A program made the translations under genes and the position numbers. Below the pieces are notes generated by a model. That model saw only the letters and a list, made by a program, of their open reading frames with translations. It was not told the origin of the DNA and ran no database searches. A DNA stretch of 64,000 bases from Qipengyuania sp. HL-TH1. GTDB lineage: Bacteria; Pseudomonadota; Alphaproteobacteria; Sphingomonadales; Sphingomonadaceae. Positions 8,197 to 16,097 of this stretch are shown piece by piece. Position 1 is the first letter of the stretch; each line of letters opens with the position of its first letter. The stretch is from the NCBI RefSeq assembly GCF_036365825.1, contig NZ_CP142675.1:3046501-3110500 (forward strand). Direction: 5' to 3'.

Positions 8197-9816
8197 TCAG
8201 GCTGTGACGGTGAATTGCCCCATCATGCCGGCGTCTTCGTGCTCGAGGATGTGGCAGTGATACATGTAAGGCAAATCCGGGTCGGTATAGTCCTCGAACC
8301 GCAAAAGGAGCCGCACGGCTTCGCCCGGATAGACGACAACCGTGTCCTTTAGCCCCTGTTCCGTCGCATCAGGGGCCCTGCCGTTCCGGTCGAGGATACG
8401 GAACTGCACATCGTGGATGTGGAACGGATGCGCCATCATCGAGGCATTCTCGACCTGCCAGATTTCGGTGGTATTGACCCGTACTGTCTCGTCGATACGC
8501 TGCATATCCATCGATTTGCCGTTGATGGTGAAACCACCTCCACGCATCATGCGCATTCCCATGCCCATATCGAGAACAAAACGGCGCGTGCGAACGGCAT
8601 TGCCCGGATCGACCTGAGGCAAAGTAGCGAGCTGGCGAGGCATAGCGATCGCCCGCCTGCGGCTCGCGGTCGGCTGGATATCCAGCACGATAAAGCGACG
8701 CCTTTCATCCATCATGCCGCCCATCATCCCATCGCGACGCTCCTCTTCGCCCATCATACCGCCACGGCCGCCTCGGTCGCCCATCATCCAATTGTCCGTC
8801 GGCCGGTCGGAATCGCCCACGGGTCCGGACCCTCTCATTCCCCGGCCCATATTTCCCATACCCATGATTTCGAGCCCGTCCGCAAGCAGCGAAACCGGCC
8901 TTCCATCGCTGACATCGACGATTACCTGCGCGCGTTCGCCGGGAGCGAGAACAACATTGTCGGTTGGCAGCGGCGCAGTGAGCAAACCGCCGTCGGTTCC
9001 GATCTGATGGAAGCTGCGGCCATCGTCGAACCCGAAACGGTAAAAGCGTGCGTTCGAGCCATTGACCAGACGCAGCCGAAGGCGATCAGACTTTGCTTCA
9101 AAGACGGGTTCGACGATGCCATTGACCAGCATCGTATCACCCATCATCCCCATCATGACATTGTGCATACGTGTGGAGTAAATGAGGCTTCCATCGCTCG
9201 CGAAAGCGCGGTCCTGAACGACCAGCGGTATATCATCGATGCCATAGTCGTTTGGAAGGTCGAGCGCCTCGCTCGCGCTGTCGCGGACGTAGATCATTCC
9301 GGCCAGACCCTGATAGACCTGTGGCCCAGAGCGACGGTGCGCATGCGAATGATACCAGAACATCGATGCGCGCTGGCGGACATCGAAACGCGCGGTCCAG
9401 CTGCCTCCTGGCTCGATCGGTTGATGCGGTCCGCCATCGGCGCGCGCAGGCAGATGAAAGCCGTGCCAGTGGACGGTCGCCGTTTCGGATAGATCGCTCG
9501 TGACATTCATCCGCACCGTATCGCCCGCGTTCAGTTCAAGCGTGGGGCCGAGATAGGGCTGGTTGATGCCGATGGTTGGCGTTTCGATCCCGTCAAAAAA
9601 TTGCGAGACGCCGTGGCGCAGATTGAGATCGAAAACCCTCTCGCCGCCTTCTCGTTCGCCTGAATAAAGAGGAGGAATGAGAAGTTGCGAGCGTGCCGTT
9701 CCCGAAGCAAGCGTTGCTTTCTTGCCTATCAATAGGTCGCGCCCGGCATATGCGGCTATCCCCAATGCACCTGCGCCAAGCATCGCACCGCCAAGAATGG
9801 AACGTCTGTCGATCAT
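8197..9816 (-). CDS. Multicopper oxidase, Tat-exported, probable ferroxidase partner of FTR1
   Basis: About 539 aa. The ATG at 9816 has an AGGA box 7 nt upstream and gives a twin-arginine signal (DRRSILGGAMLGAGALG), so export is folded, via Tat. Copper ligands are seen as HWHGFHLP, WYHSHAH, HPFHIHD and YHCHILEHEDAGMMGQF, giving the type 1, 2 and 3 copper centres. A Met/Gly-rich insertion (MGMGNMGRG, MMGDRGG, MMGGMM, near residues 310-370) resembles the Met-rich copper segment of CueO. It is the paralogue of the oxidase at 39287-40828. It lies 26 nt after the FTR1-type permease gene, an arrangement suggesting oxidation of Fe(II) for uptake as in Fet3/Ftr1. A cuprous oxidase role is equally possible. 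Confidence 0.92.
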   Translation of the reverse strand: MIDRRSILGGAMLGAGALGIAAYAGRDLLIGKKATLASGTARSQLLIPPLYSGEREGGERVFDLNLRHGVSQFFDGIETPTIGINQPYLGPTLELNAGDTVRMNVTSDLSETATVHWHGFHLPARADGGPHQPIEPGGSWTARFDVRQRASMFWYHSHAHRRSGPQVYQGLAGMIYVRDSASEALDLPNDYGIDDIPLVVQDRAFASDGSLIYSTRMHNVMMGMMGDTMLVNGIVEPVFEAKSDRLRLRLVNGSNARFYRFGFDDGRSFHQIGTDGGLLTAPLPTDNVVLAPGERAQVIVDVSDGRPVSLLADGLEIMGMGNMGRGMRGSGPVGDSDRPTDNWMMGDRGGRGGMMGEEERRDGMMGGMMDERRRFIVLDIQPTASRRRAIAMPRQLATLPQVDPGNAVRTRRFVLDMGMGMRMMRGGGFTINGKSMDMQRIDETVRVNTTEIWQVENASMMAHPFHIHDVQFRILDRNGRAPDATEQGLKDTVVVYPGEAVRLLLRFEDYTDPDLPYMYHCHILEHEDAGMMGQFTVTA

Positions 9817-9842
9817 ATCGCTTTCCTGCGACCGGAGCGCCG

Positions 9843-11783
9843 CTAGCCGGATTCGGCTTGCGGCGTCCGCACTTGCAGGCCTTTCGTTCTGTTGCGCCAA
9901 TAACCCAGCGTGATCAGGGCGAGTGTGAGGATTTGCGCTGCCACCGGCTCGAGTGCTGGTGCAATGCCCAGAATCGGAACGCGGGGCAGGTCCGGAAGCG
10001 GGGTGATGCCCAGCAGACCGGCTTCCTGGAGGCCCGAAATGCCCTTCCCGGCCAGAACGACGGCAAGAATGCCGATCAGGATCGAGCTGTACGCGAAGAA
10101 GGTTCCGATCGGCAGTCGGCGGCTGTAGCGCAGCATCGCCCAGGCGATTAGTCCGAGCAACACGACTGCGGAGGCGGCGCCGCCGAGAATTGCGTCGGCA
10201 TGCCCCTGAGTCCAGAGCGCCGCGAAGAAGAGAATCGTTTCAAAGACCTCCCGATAAACCACCAGAAACGCCAGCCCGAACAGAAACCATGCGGACCTGC
10301 GCGAGAGAGCGTGCTGCATGGTTTTCTGGATATAGCGTTGCCATTCGCCGGCCTGCGACTTGCCGTGCATCCAAATACCGACCGACAGCAGGACGAGCGC
10401 GGCAAAAAGCGATCCGAACCCCTCTACGAGTTCACGGCCTGCTCCACTTATGCCGATCAGGTAAGTCGCTGCCACCCAAGTCAGGCCACCGGCGACAAGG
10501 GCCGACAGCCATCCGCCATGGACGAAGGGCAGAACTTCCGTTCTCTCGGCCTTGCGCAGGAACGCGATCATCGCGATCACGATCAGCAATGCCTCGAGCC
10601 CTTCGCGCAACAGGATCGCAAAGGCTCCTGCGAATGCCGACGCCTCACTGGCATTGTCCGGGGCGAGGACCGTCTCGGCGCGGTAGAAAAGAACGTCGAG
10701 CGCATTCACCCTTTGGGCGACGGCGGCCAGCGGATCCCCGCGACCTATTGCCGCTCGAAGCTCCGCCATGCCGGTTTCGACAGATGCGAGCAGGTCTGCA
10801 TCGCGCGTGCTTAAAACGGCTTCCAATGGTTCGAAGCCATCCAGATAGGCCGAGAGTGCGAGTTCGCGCGCTTCGGCCTCATTACCCGCTTCGTAAGCGG
10901 CAAGACTTTGCTGCAAGCGTTTGCGTGCCAAAGCGAGTGAGCCGGTCGTATCGCTCGCCATGGCTTCGGGATGAGCCCGCAAATAGGCCATAACGGCATC
11001 GGCACGCTCGGTGCTGATCGCCTCGCCAAGGGTTGCCGGCGTAAGGCCGGATAGAGCGGCGAGGTCAGGAATACGCGCCCGGATTTCCGGATCGTCGTTC
11101 CAGATCCGTCTGCCGCGCTCCACATCCTCAAATGCGATCGACCCTGAATAGTAGGCCAGGCTCCAGCGATCTTCCGCCCCGAGATCGGAAAAGCCCGGCA
11201 TGGCCGTTCCCTCCAGACCCTGTCCAATGACCTGGTAGAGCGCGAAAGCGCTTCGCTCGCGGGCACGGACGACGTCGTCGAACGCGATTGGCGGGGGATC
11301 GAGTCCCTCTGCCGCGGGGCCGTCGCCTCCTCCGCTCACGCCATGACAGCTTGCGCAGTTCTGGGCGTACAGCGCGGCACCTCGCGCGAGGTCGGGTGCC
11401 GCCTCGGGAGCAAGCGGAACGGGAAACGCCGCGATCAGCTCGCTTGCCAATCTGCGCGCGTCTCGTGCGACGACAGCAGGCTCCACCTTCGTCGAGATTG
11501 ACTCGACGAGAGCCTCTGCCTCCGCAACCAGCTGGGCACGGTGCGCGTTTGCGGGCAGGGCAGCCATGCGTTCGGCTACCGAGGCAGAAAATTCCTGCAT
11601 TTCGGCATACTCCAGCTCGTTCGTGACTTCACCGCCTTCGACCGCTTCTATGTAATCCACCGCGATGTAGTCGAGCAGGCGCCAACTCGTTTGGACTTCC
11701 TCGTGCGTGTCTGCGGAAGCGGGCATTGCGACTGCCATCGCCAGAATAGCGATTAGCTGGCCGACAAAGGCGCGTAGCGTCAT
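9843..11783 (-). CDS. Cytochrome c - FTR1 family iron permease fusion
   Basis: The 646-aa protein starts with a signal peptide. A periplasmic helical region follows, then a cytochrome c domain with the heme motif CASCHG near residue 142 and an axial Met in AMPGF near 195, a linker, and a C-terminal seven-span FTR1 permease. The permease has both iron-transport motifs, REGLEALL near residue 390 and YREVFETILF near 510. FTR1 proteins move Fe(III) delivered by a ferroxidase, and the attached cytochrome could accept electrons from Fe(II) oxidation. The start ATG at 11783 overlaps the stop of the CDF-like gene (ATGA), and the multicopper oxidase follows 26 nt downstream. This fusion architecture is known in several Proteobacteria. 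Confidence 0.92.
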   Translation of the reverse strand: MTLRAFVGQLIAILAMAVAMPASADTHEEVQTSWRLLDYIAVDYIEAVEGGEVTNELEYAEMQEFSASVAERMAALPANAHRAQLVAEAEALVESISTKVEPAVVARDARRLASELIAAFPVPLAPEAAPDLARGAALYAQNCASCHGVSGGGDGPAAEGLDPPPIAFDDVVRARERSAFALYQVIGQGLEGTAMPGFSDLGAEDRWSLAYYSGSIAFEDVERGRRIWNDDPEIRARIPDLAALSGLTPATLGEAISTERADAVMAYLRAHPEAMASDTTGSLALARKRLQQSLAAYEAGNEAEARELALSAYLDGFEPLEAVLSTRDADLLASVETGMAELRAAIGRGDPLAAVAQRVNALDVLFYRAETVLAPDNASEASAFAGAFAILLREGLEALLIVIAMIAFLRKAERTEVLPFVHGGWLSALVAGGLTWVAATYLIGISGAGRELVEGFGSLFAALVLLSVGIWMHGKSQAGEWQRYIQKTMQHALSRRSAWFLFGLAFLVVYREVFETILFFAALWTQGHADAILGGAASAVVLLGLIAWAMLRYSRRLPIGTFFAYSSILIGILAVVLAGKGISGLQEAGLLGITPLPDLPRVPILGIAPALEPVAAQILTLALITLGYWRNRTKGLQVRTPQAESG

Positions 11784-12442
11784 TTGGAGACGACCCTTTC
11801 GAGAGCTGAAGCGTGTTGCGCGCGAAGTTCCTCGGTTGCGCGCCGGACGATGAGGTAAGCCGAATGCAGGAATATCAGCGCGATGATCGCCGCGACCAAA
11901 AGATCCGGCCAGGCTTGCCCGGTCCAGGCGACCAGCGCTGCAGCGATGATCACTCCGACATTGGCGATCGCGTCATTGCGGCTGAACAGCCAGATCGCGG
12001 ATACATGTGCGTCGCCTTCGCGAAACCGCATCAGCACAAGCGCCGCCGCGATGTTCACCACCAGTGCTGCAGCCGCGATACCGCCCATCAAACCGGCTTC
12101 AGGCGCAACTGCGTTTAGTGAGCGCCAGACTGCCAGACCGATTACTCCAAGGCCCAGTGCGCCCAGAAACAGGCCCTGTGCCAGCGCGACCCGGGCGCGC
12201 GTGCGGGCAGTCCACGCAAGAGCAAGGATGCCGATGAGCGTGATCGATCCATCGCCGATGAAGTCGAGAGCGTCGGCCTTGAGCGCTTGGCTGTCCGCCA
12301 GAAACCCGCCGAAGGCCTCGAAAACGCCAAAGCCCAGATTGAGCAATACGACGATCCAAAGGGCGCGGCGATAGGCGGGGTCTGCGCCTGCTCTTTGCGT
12401 ATCGCCTGTGCAGCCGCAATCCGATGTTTCGTTATTCGACAT
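11780..12442 (-). CDS. CDF-like cation transporter with non-canonical metal site
   Basis: The 220-aa membrane protein has six predicted spans and lacks the C-terminal cytoplasmic domain of typical CDF proteins. Its N-terminus has a CGC motif. At the positions where CDF exporters have H/DxxxD it shows ADALDFIGD in TM2 and FSRNDAIAN in TM5. It is closely similar to the 27631-28248 protein (shared DALDF, SRNDAI, WPDLVVAAI). Such short CDF relatives are usually found next to MerR genes in Proteobacteria, as here with the divergent merR at 12529. It probably exports a divalent metal; the specificity is unknown. It leads the operon that continues into the FTR1 permease and the multicopper oxidase. 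Confidence 0.82.
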   Translation of the reverse strand: MSNNETSDCGCTGDTQRAGADPAYRRALWIVVLLNLGFGVFEAFGGFLADSQALKADALDFIGDGSITLIGILALAWTARTRARVALAQGLFLGALGLGVIGLAVWRSLNAVAPEAGLMGGIAAAALVVNIAAALVLMRFREGDAHVSAIWLFSRNDAIANVGVIIAAALVAWTGQAWPDLLVAAIIALIFLHSAYLIVRRATEELRAQHASALERVVSK

Positions 12443-12449
12443 GAGGCAT

Positions 12450-12480
12450 TAGGTAACACCTCTAGCAACTGTAGGAGCAA
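12450..12480 (-). promoter_or_regulatory. MerR-type promoter for the CDF-FTR1-oxidase operon
   Basis: On the minus strand TTGCTC (12475-12480) and TACCTA (12450-12455) are separated by 19 bp. The spacer holds an imperfect dyad that reads CCTCTAGCAACTGTAGGAG on the plus strand (12459-12477). This is the overlong spacer architecture of MerR-family promoters, and the merR gene starts 49 bp away on the other strand. It shares the half-site CTACAGTT with the peroxiredoxin operator. Confidence 0.65.
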
Positions 12481-12528
12481 GCCAAAATTGCGAATGGTTC
12501 GCGGTTTCGGAGCTGGAGGAGTGAGTTC

Positions 12529-12942
12529 ATGCTTATCGGAGGTCTTTCGAAGGCGACGGGCACCAAGGTCAATACGATAAGGTTTTATGAGGATATCGGA
12601 CTGATGCCCGAAGCCGCGCGTACGGCAGCGGGGCAGCGAACCTACAAAGAGCAGGACGTCGAGCGCCTTTCCTTTATTCGGCATGCTCGAAAATTGGGGT
12701 TTTCGATCGATGAAACACGCTCGCTTTTAAGCGTGAAGGCGAGACCGGATCAGAGCTGTGACGAGGCGGGTGACATCGCTTTGCGGCACCTTCGAGCCGT
12801 GGACGAGCGCATCAGTCGGCTACAAGCGCTTCGTTCCGAACTGAGAAGTGTGGTCGCGGCCTGCACGGGCGGCGAGGTTTCCGAATGCAAAATCATCGAA
12901 ACGCTTTCTCGAAACCCAGCTGCCTCTTCCGCGGGTCGCTGA
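12529..12942 (+). CDS. MerR family metal-responsive regulator (divalent type)
   Basis: The 137-aa protein has the MerR winged-helix at the N-terminus (TKVNTIRFYEDIGLMP), a dimerisation helix and a C-terminal metal loop. Cys residues sit at 77, 112 and 120. Cys112 and Cys120 match the CueR metal loop numbering, while position 77, Ser in CueR, is Cys here, as in the ZntR/PbrR/CadR sensors of divalent ions. It therefore probably senses Zn, Cd, Pb or Co rather than Cu+. An SD (GGAGGAG) precedes the ATG. It is divergent from the CDF-FTR1-oxidase operon, whose promoter carries a MerR operator. Confidence 0.92.
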   Translation: MLIGGLSKATGTKVNTIRFYEDIGLMPEAARTAAGQRTYKEQDVERLSFIRHARKLGFSIDETRSLLSVKARPDQSCDEAGDIALRHLRAVDERISRLQALRSELRSVVAACTGGEVSECKIIETLSRNPAASSAGR

Positions 12943-13272
12943 CGCGAAAGCTATAATGGGACTATGGACACCGAACCCAGACAGCAAAAAAAGTGCTTGC
13001 ACCTCCAGTCGCTGGAAGCGTTATCATCGTGATAATCCAGATTCTGATGTCGTGATCTAGGATTGGATGGCTGATTATGACGGAACTTGGGTAATTTGAA
13101 TATTAATCAGCTTTCGCCTTATAAGAACGCTGCATTCATTCCATGGAATTTGGTCGAAAAAGAAACTACTCGAACAATATTCATTGTCCGGACGCTTCGT
13201 GACAATATCACATTACAGCAACCGAGAAGATTTTTGTTTCAACTTTCGTTTCATCTTGTTAGGGGCCAACCG
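12943..13272. other. AT-rich intergenic region upstream of the czc operon
   Basis: A 330-bp gap, markedly richer in A and T than its flanks, lies between merR and the first czc-operon gene. It contains a perfect 15-bp inverted repeat (TTATCA-TCG-TGATAA, 13021-13035). A TTG-initiated frame crosses the second half but shows no protein-like composition before the real start at 13273. The czc promoter is presumably here; I could not assign -35/-10 boxes with confidence. Confidence 0.5.
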
Positions 13273-13620
13273 ATGTTCGATCTGAACGCCTTGATTCCCG
13301 TCAGGATTGTAGCCGCACTTTTGGCGGTCGCAGCGCTGATGGCGTCTCCGGCGGTCGAATCAGCGCAATGTGCGGACGAGCTGTCAGAAATAGCCTATTC
13401 GGTCCAGATGTTCGACATTGATGCGGACGAGAGCCCGCAAAACGAAAGCCCGGAGCAGCAGGAATGCGCCCACGGGCATTGCCATCACGTCGCCGCAGCA
13501 CTGAAATCGAAGCTTTTAGACGACATGCCCGACCGGCTTAACATCACGGTTGGGTCGCATATGGCCGAAGAATTATTCGGCGATGCGAGCAATTTACCCA
13601 AACGCCCTCCTCGCGCCTGA
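13273..13620 (+). CDS. Small exported His/Cys-rich protein at head of czc operon
   Basis: 115 aa with a hydrophobic N-terminal signal (LIPVRIVAALLAVAALMASPAVESA), an acidic stretch, and a compact potential metal site ECAHGHCHH around residue 73. The ATG at 13273 follows AGGGG at proper distance; the upstream TTG extension lacks coding character. It sits 63 bp before czcC on the same strand. Small secreted His-rich proteins often precede RND metal-efflux genes, and a periplasmic metal-binding or sensing role (CzcI-like) is plausible but unproven. No named family was recognised. Confidence 0.75.
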   Translation: MFDLNALIPVRIVAALLAVAALMASPAVESAQCADELSEIAYSVQMFDIDADESPQNESPEQQECAHGHCHHVAAALKSKLLDDMPDRLNITVGSHMAEELFGDASNLPKRPPRA

Positions 13621-13683
13621 CGACCGTCACTGCGCTGCTTGACGCAGCGCATTTCGATTTGTCAGCAGAGAGAGTTTTGAAAA

Positions 13684-14937
13684 ATGCCAGCCATCAAATG
13701 GCGAGGGGCCCTGATAGCAGGGCTAACCCTCGCCGCAATTGTCACGCCTGTGGCAGCGCAGGAGCGGGAGCTTCTGACGCTCGACGAGGCGTTGGGCCGG
13801 ACAGGCGTGGTTGCCGCACCCGCTAACACCGAGTTAAACCCGCGCATCGTCGGTCCTCAAGCGGAAGCCGAGGCGGCGCAGGCTCTTGTCGGACAGGCGC
13901 GGTTGCGGCCCAACCCTGAAATATCGCTCGAGGTCGAGAACATCGCCGGGAGTGGGGCCTTCTCCGGGCTAAGCGCCACCGAATATACGCTTGCTGTCGG
14001 ACAGCGGCTCGAACTTGGAGGTAAACGCGGCACACGCGTCGAGGCTGCCCGGGCGCAGGCACAGCTGGCGGATCTGCGGGCTGACCTTGCGGGGGCCGAA
14101 CTCGGATTTCTTGTCCGTGAACGCTACGTAGCAGCGGCTGCAGCAGCCTCGCGCGTCGAACTGGCCCTCGATGTGGTTGAGCGAAACGAAGAGCTCGCCC
14201 GCATTGCCGGTCTCCTCGTAGAAGTCGGGCGCGAGCCCCCGCTCCGTGCTCTTCGGGCCGAAGCGGCCTTGGCGGAAGCGCAAGCCGAACTTCAGGCCGC
14301 CGAAGCGACAAGTCTTGCAGCCCGAACGGCCCTCGCCTCGCTATGGGGCGATCAGGGGGCGCCGCCGCTTGTTCCGAGCAGGTTCCCCGGGATCGAACCG
14401 CCCGGTGCTGTAATGGCGACAGCAAGCGGTCTGCAATTGCGAGTGGCGCGTGCGGAAAGCACCGCCGCCGCCGCCGAGATCGATCGTGAGCGCAGCTTGC
14501 GCATTCCCGATCCCGTCGTTTCCGCCGGTGTTCGACGCTTCGAGGAAAGCAATGACAGTGCCTTTCTTCTCGGTGTCTCGATCCCGCTTCCCTTCTTGAA
14601 TCGTAATCAGGGCAATATCGCTGCAGCCGAAGCAAGGCTGCGCGCCGCCAATGCTCGCGAGGCTGTAGCGTTGGCCGATTTCGAGCAAGCCGTGACGCGC
14701 GCACGATCGCAATATCTTGCTGCCGAAGCGCGCGTCGAGACGCTTTCCACGACATCACTCCCCCAGGCCGAGGAGGCTCTTCGGCTCGTCCGCATCGGTT
14801 ATCGCAATGGCCGTTTTCCGTTGATCGAAGTGTTGAGCGCAGCCGAAGCGCGCGATGCCATTCGCGAGGCGTTGATTGCTGCGCAAGAAGACCGGGGACA
14901 AGCTGCCGCCGAACTCATCAGGCTGGCCGCACAATGA
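13684..14937 (+). CDS. czcC: CzcC-type outer membrane efflux channel
   Basis: The 417-aa protein has a signal peptide (ALIAGLTLAAIVTPVAAQ) and two repeats of the outer-membrane efflux protein (TolC/OEP) family: long Ala/Glu/Arg-rich coiled-coil helices separated by short beta segments such as NPEISLEVEN and EYTLAVGQRLELGGKR. It forms the outer-membrane exit duct of the CzcCBA RND complex. The stop codon overlaps the first possible czcB ATG (14934-14937). czcC, czcB and czcA follow in the classical order. Confidence 0.92.
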   Translation: MPAIKWRGALIAGLTLAAIVTPVAAQERELLTLDEALGRTGVVAAPANTELNPRIVGPQAEAEAAQALVGQARLRPNPEISLEVENIAGSGAFSGLSATEYTLAVGQRLELGGKRGTRVEAARAQAQLADLRADLAGAELGFLVRERYVAAAAAASRVELALDVVERNEELARIAGLLVEVGREPPLRALRAEAALAEAQAELQAAEATSLAARTALASLWGDQGAPPLVPSRFPGIEPPGAVMATASGLQLRVARAESTAAAAEIDRERSLRIPDPVVSAGVRRFEESNDSAFLLGVSIPLPFLNRNQGNIAAAEARLRAANAREAVALADFEQAVTRARSQYLAAEARVETLSTTSLPQAEEALRLVRIGYRNGRFPLIEVLSAAEARDAIREALIAAQEDRGQAAAELIRLAAQ

Positions 14938-14948
14938 GGAATACCAAA

Positions 14949-16097
14949 ATGAACCGCAAAAGACTGGCGATCATCGCCGGAATTGTCATACTTGTTTCGG
15001 CCTTGATGCTGATGTTCTGGCCTGACAGCCAGGTCGACACCCACGCGGACGAAGAGGTCGCAGAGACAGAACTGCCCGAGGGGCTCGTGCTAATCGAGCA
15101 AGAGCAGATCCGCACCGCCGAGATCGAGGTCGCAGCGGTGCAAACGGGTGCCGCTGTCGAACTCGTATTTCCTGCAACGGTTGCGGCAAGTCCGACCGCC
15201 AGCGCACGCATCGATGCACGGGCTTCCGGTGTCGTGCGCAGCGTTGGCAAGACGCTTGGCGATTATGTCCGGCAGGGCGAGACCGTCGCTCGGATCGAAA
15301 GCGCCGATGCGGCTGCACTCGCTTCCCAGCTTAGTGCCGCCCGCGCCCGCGTAACCGAGCTTTCGGCGGCCTATGAACGGGAGCGCCGGCTATTCGAAGC
15401 CAACGTGACCGCACGCCAGGATCTCGAAGCGGCGCGCGCCAATCTTGACGTTGCCCGTTCCGAACTGAACCGGTCGCAGGCGGCCGTCGCCGCGGCAGGC
15501 GTGAGCGGCGATGGACGCTCGCTCGCTGTCACCAGTCCGCTTTCGGGCCGTGTGACCGCCGCTCCAATCGTGCTCGGCTCGTTCGTCGACGCCGGGGAGG
15601 AGCTTTACAGCGTGGTCAATCCCAGCGGCTTGCAGATCGAGGTTGCGCTGCCTTCCGAAGATGCTTCACGCATCCAGCCTGGCGACGAGGCTGCGTTGAT
15701 CCTCGGCGATGGAAGGGAGATCGGCGCTCGCGTCCGGTCGGTAACGCCTTCGCTCGATGCCGAGAGCCGTAGCGCGACAGCGGTTCTTACCTTGACGCGC
15801 GCCGTTCCCGGTCTGCAGCCCGGATCGTTCCTTCAGGCGCGTATTCGCCCCTCGGGCGAATTGGACCAGAGCCGTATCGCGGTACCCGAAGATGCTGTGC
15901 AGGTGCTCGAAGGACGCGATGTTGTTTTCGTGCGGACACGACGCGGATTTCAGGCTCGGGAGGTCGAGATCGGCAGCCGGTCTGCCGGAATGGTGACGAT
16001 CCTCTCCGGGCTCGAGCCCGGTCAGCGGATCGCGACTGCCAATGCCTTCCTGTTGAAGTCCGAGCTCGAAAAGGAGGGCGCAGAACATGGCCATTGA
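14949..16097 (+). CDS. czcB: CzcB-type RND periplasmic adaptor (membrane fusion protein)
   Basis: About 382 aa with a single N-terminal anchor (RLAIIAGIVILVSALMLMFWP), then the adaptor order: barrel-sandwich half, alpha-hairpin (LSAARARVTELSAAYERER...), second lipoyl half (SPLSGRVTAAPIVLGSFVDAGEELY), beta-barrel and membrane-proximal domain. I prefer the ATG at 14949, which has GAGGA 8 nt upstream, over the ATG at 14934 that overlaps the czcC stop. It links CzcA to CzcC in the periplasm. The last codons overlap the start of czcA by 11 nt. Confidence 0.92.
   Translation: MNRKRLAIIAGIVILVSALMLMFWPDSQVDTHADEEVAETELPEGLVLIEQEQIRTAEIEVAAVQTGAAVELVFPATVAASPTASARIDARASGVVRSVGKTLGDYVRQGETVARIESADAAALASQLSAARARVTELSAAYERERRLFEANVTARQDLEAARANLDVARSELNRSQAAVAAAGVSGDGRSLAVTSPLSGRVTAAPIVLGSFVDAGEELYSVVNPSGLQIEVALPSEDASRIQPGDEAALILGDGREIGARVRSVTPSLDAESRSATAVLTLTRAVPGLQPGSFLQARIRPSGELDQSRIAVPEDAVQVLEGRDVVFVRTRRGFQAREVEIGSRSAGMVTILSGLEPGQRIATANAFLLKSELEKEGAEHGH

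Noticed and set aside
13087..13272. N-terminal extension of the 13273 protein from a TTG
   Set aside because: AT-rich region without signal-peptide or coding character; the ATG at 13273 has a ribosome site directly followed by a signal peptide.
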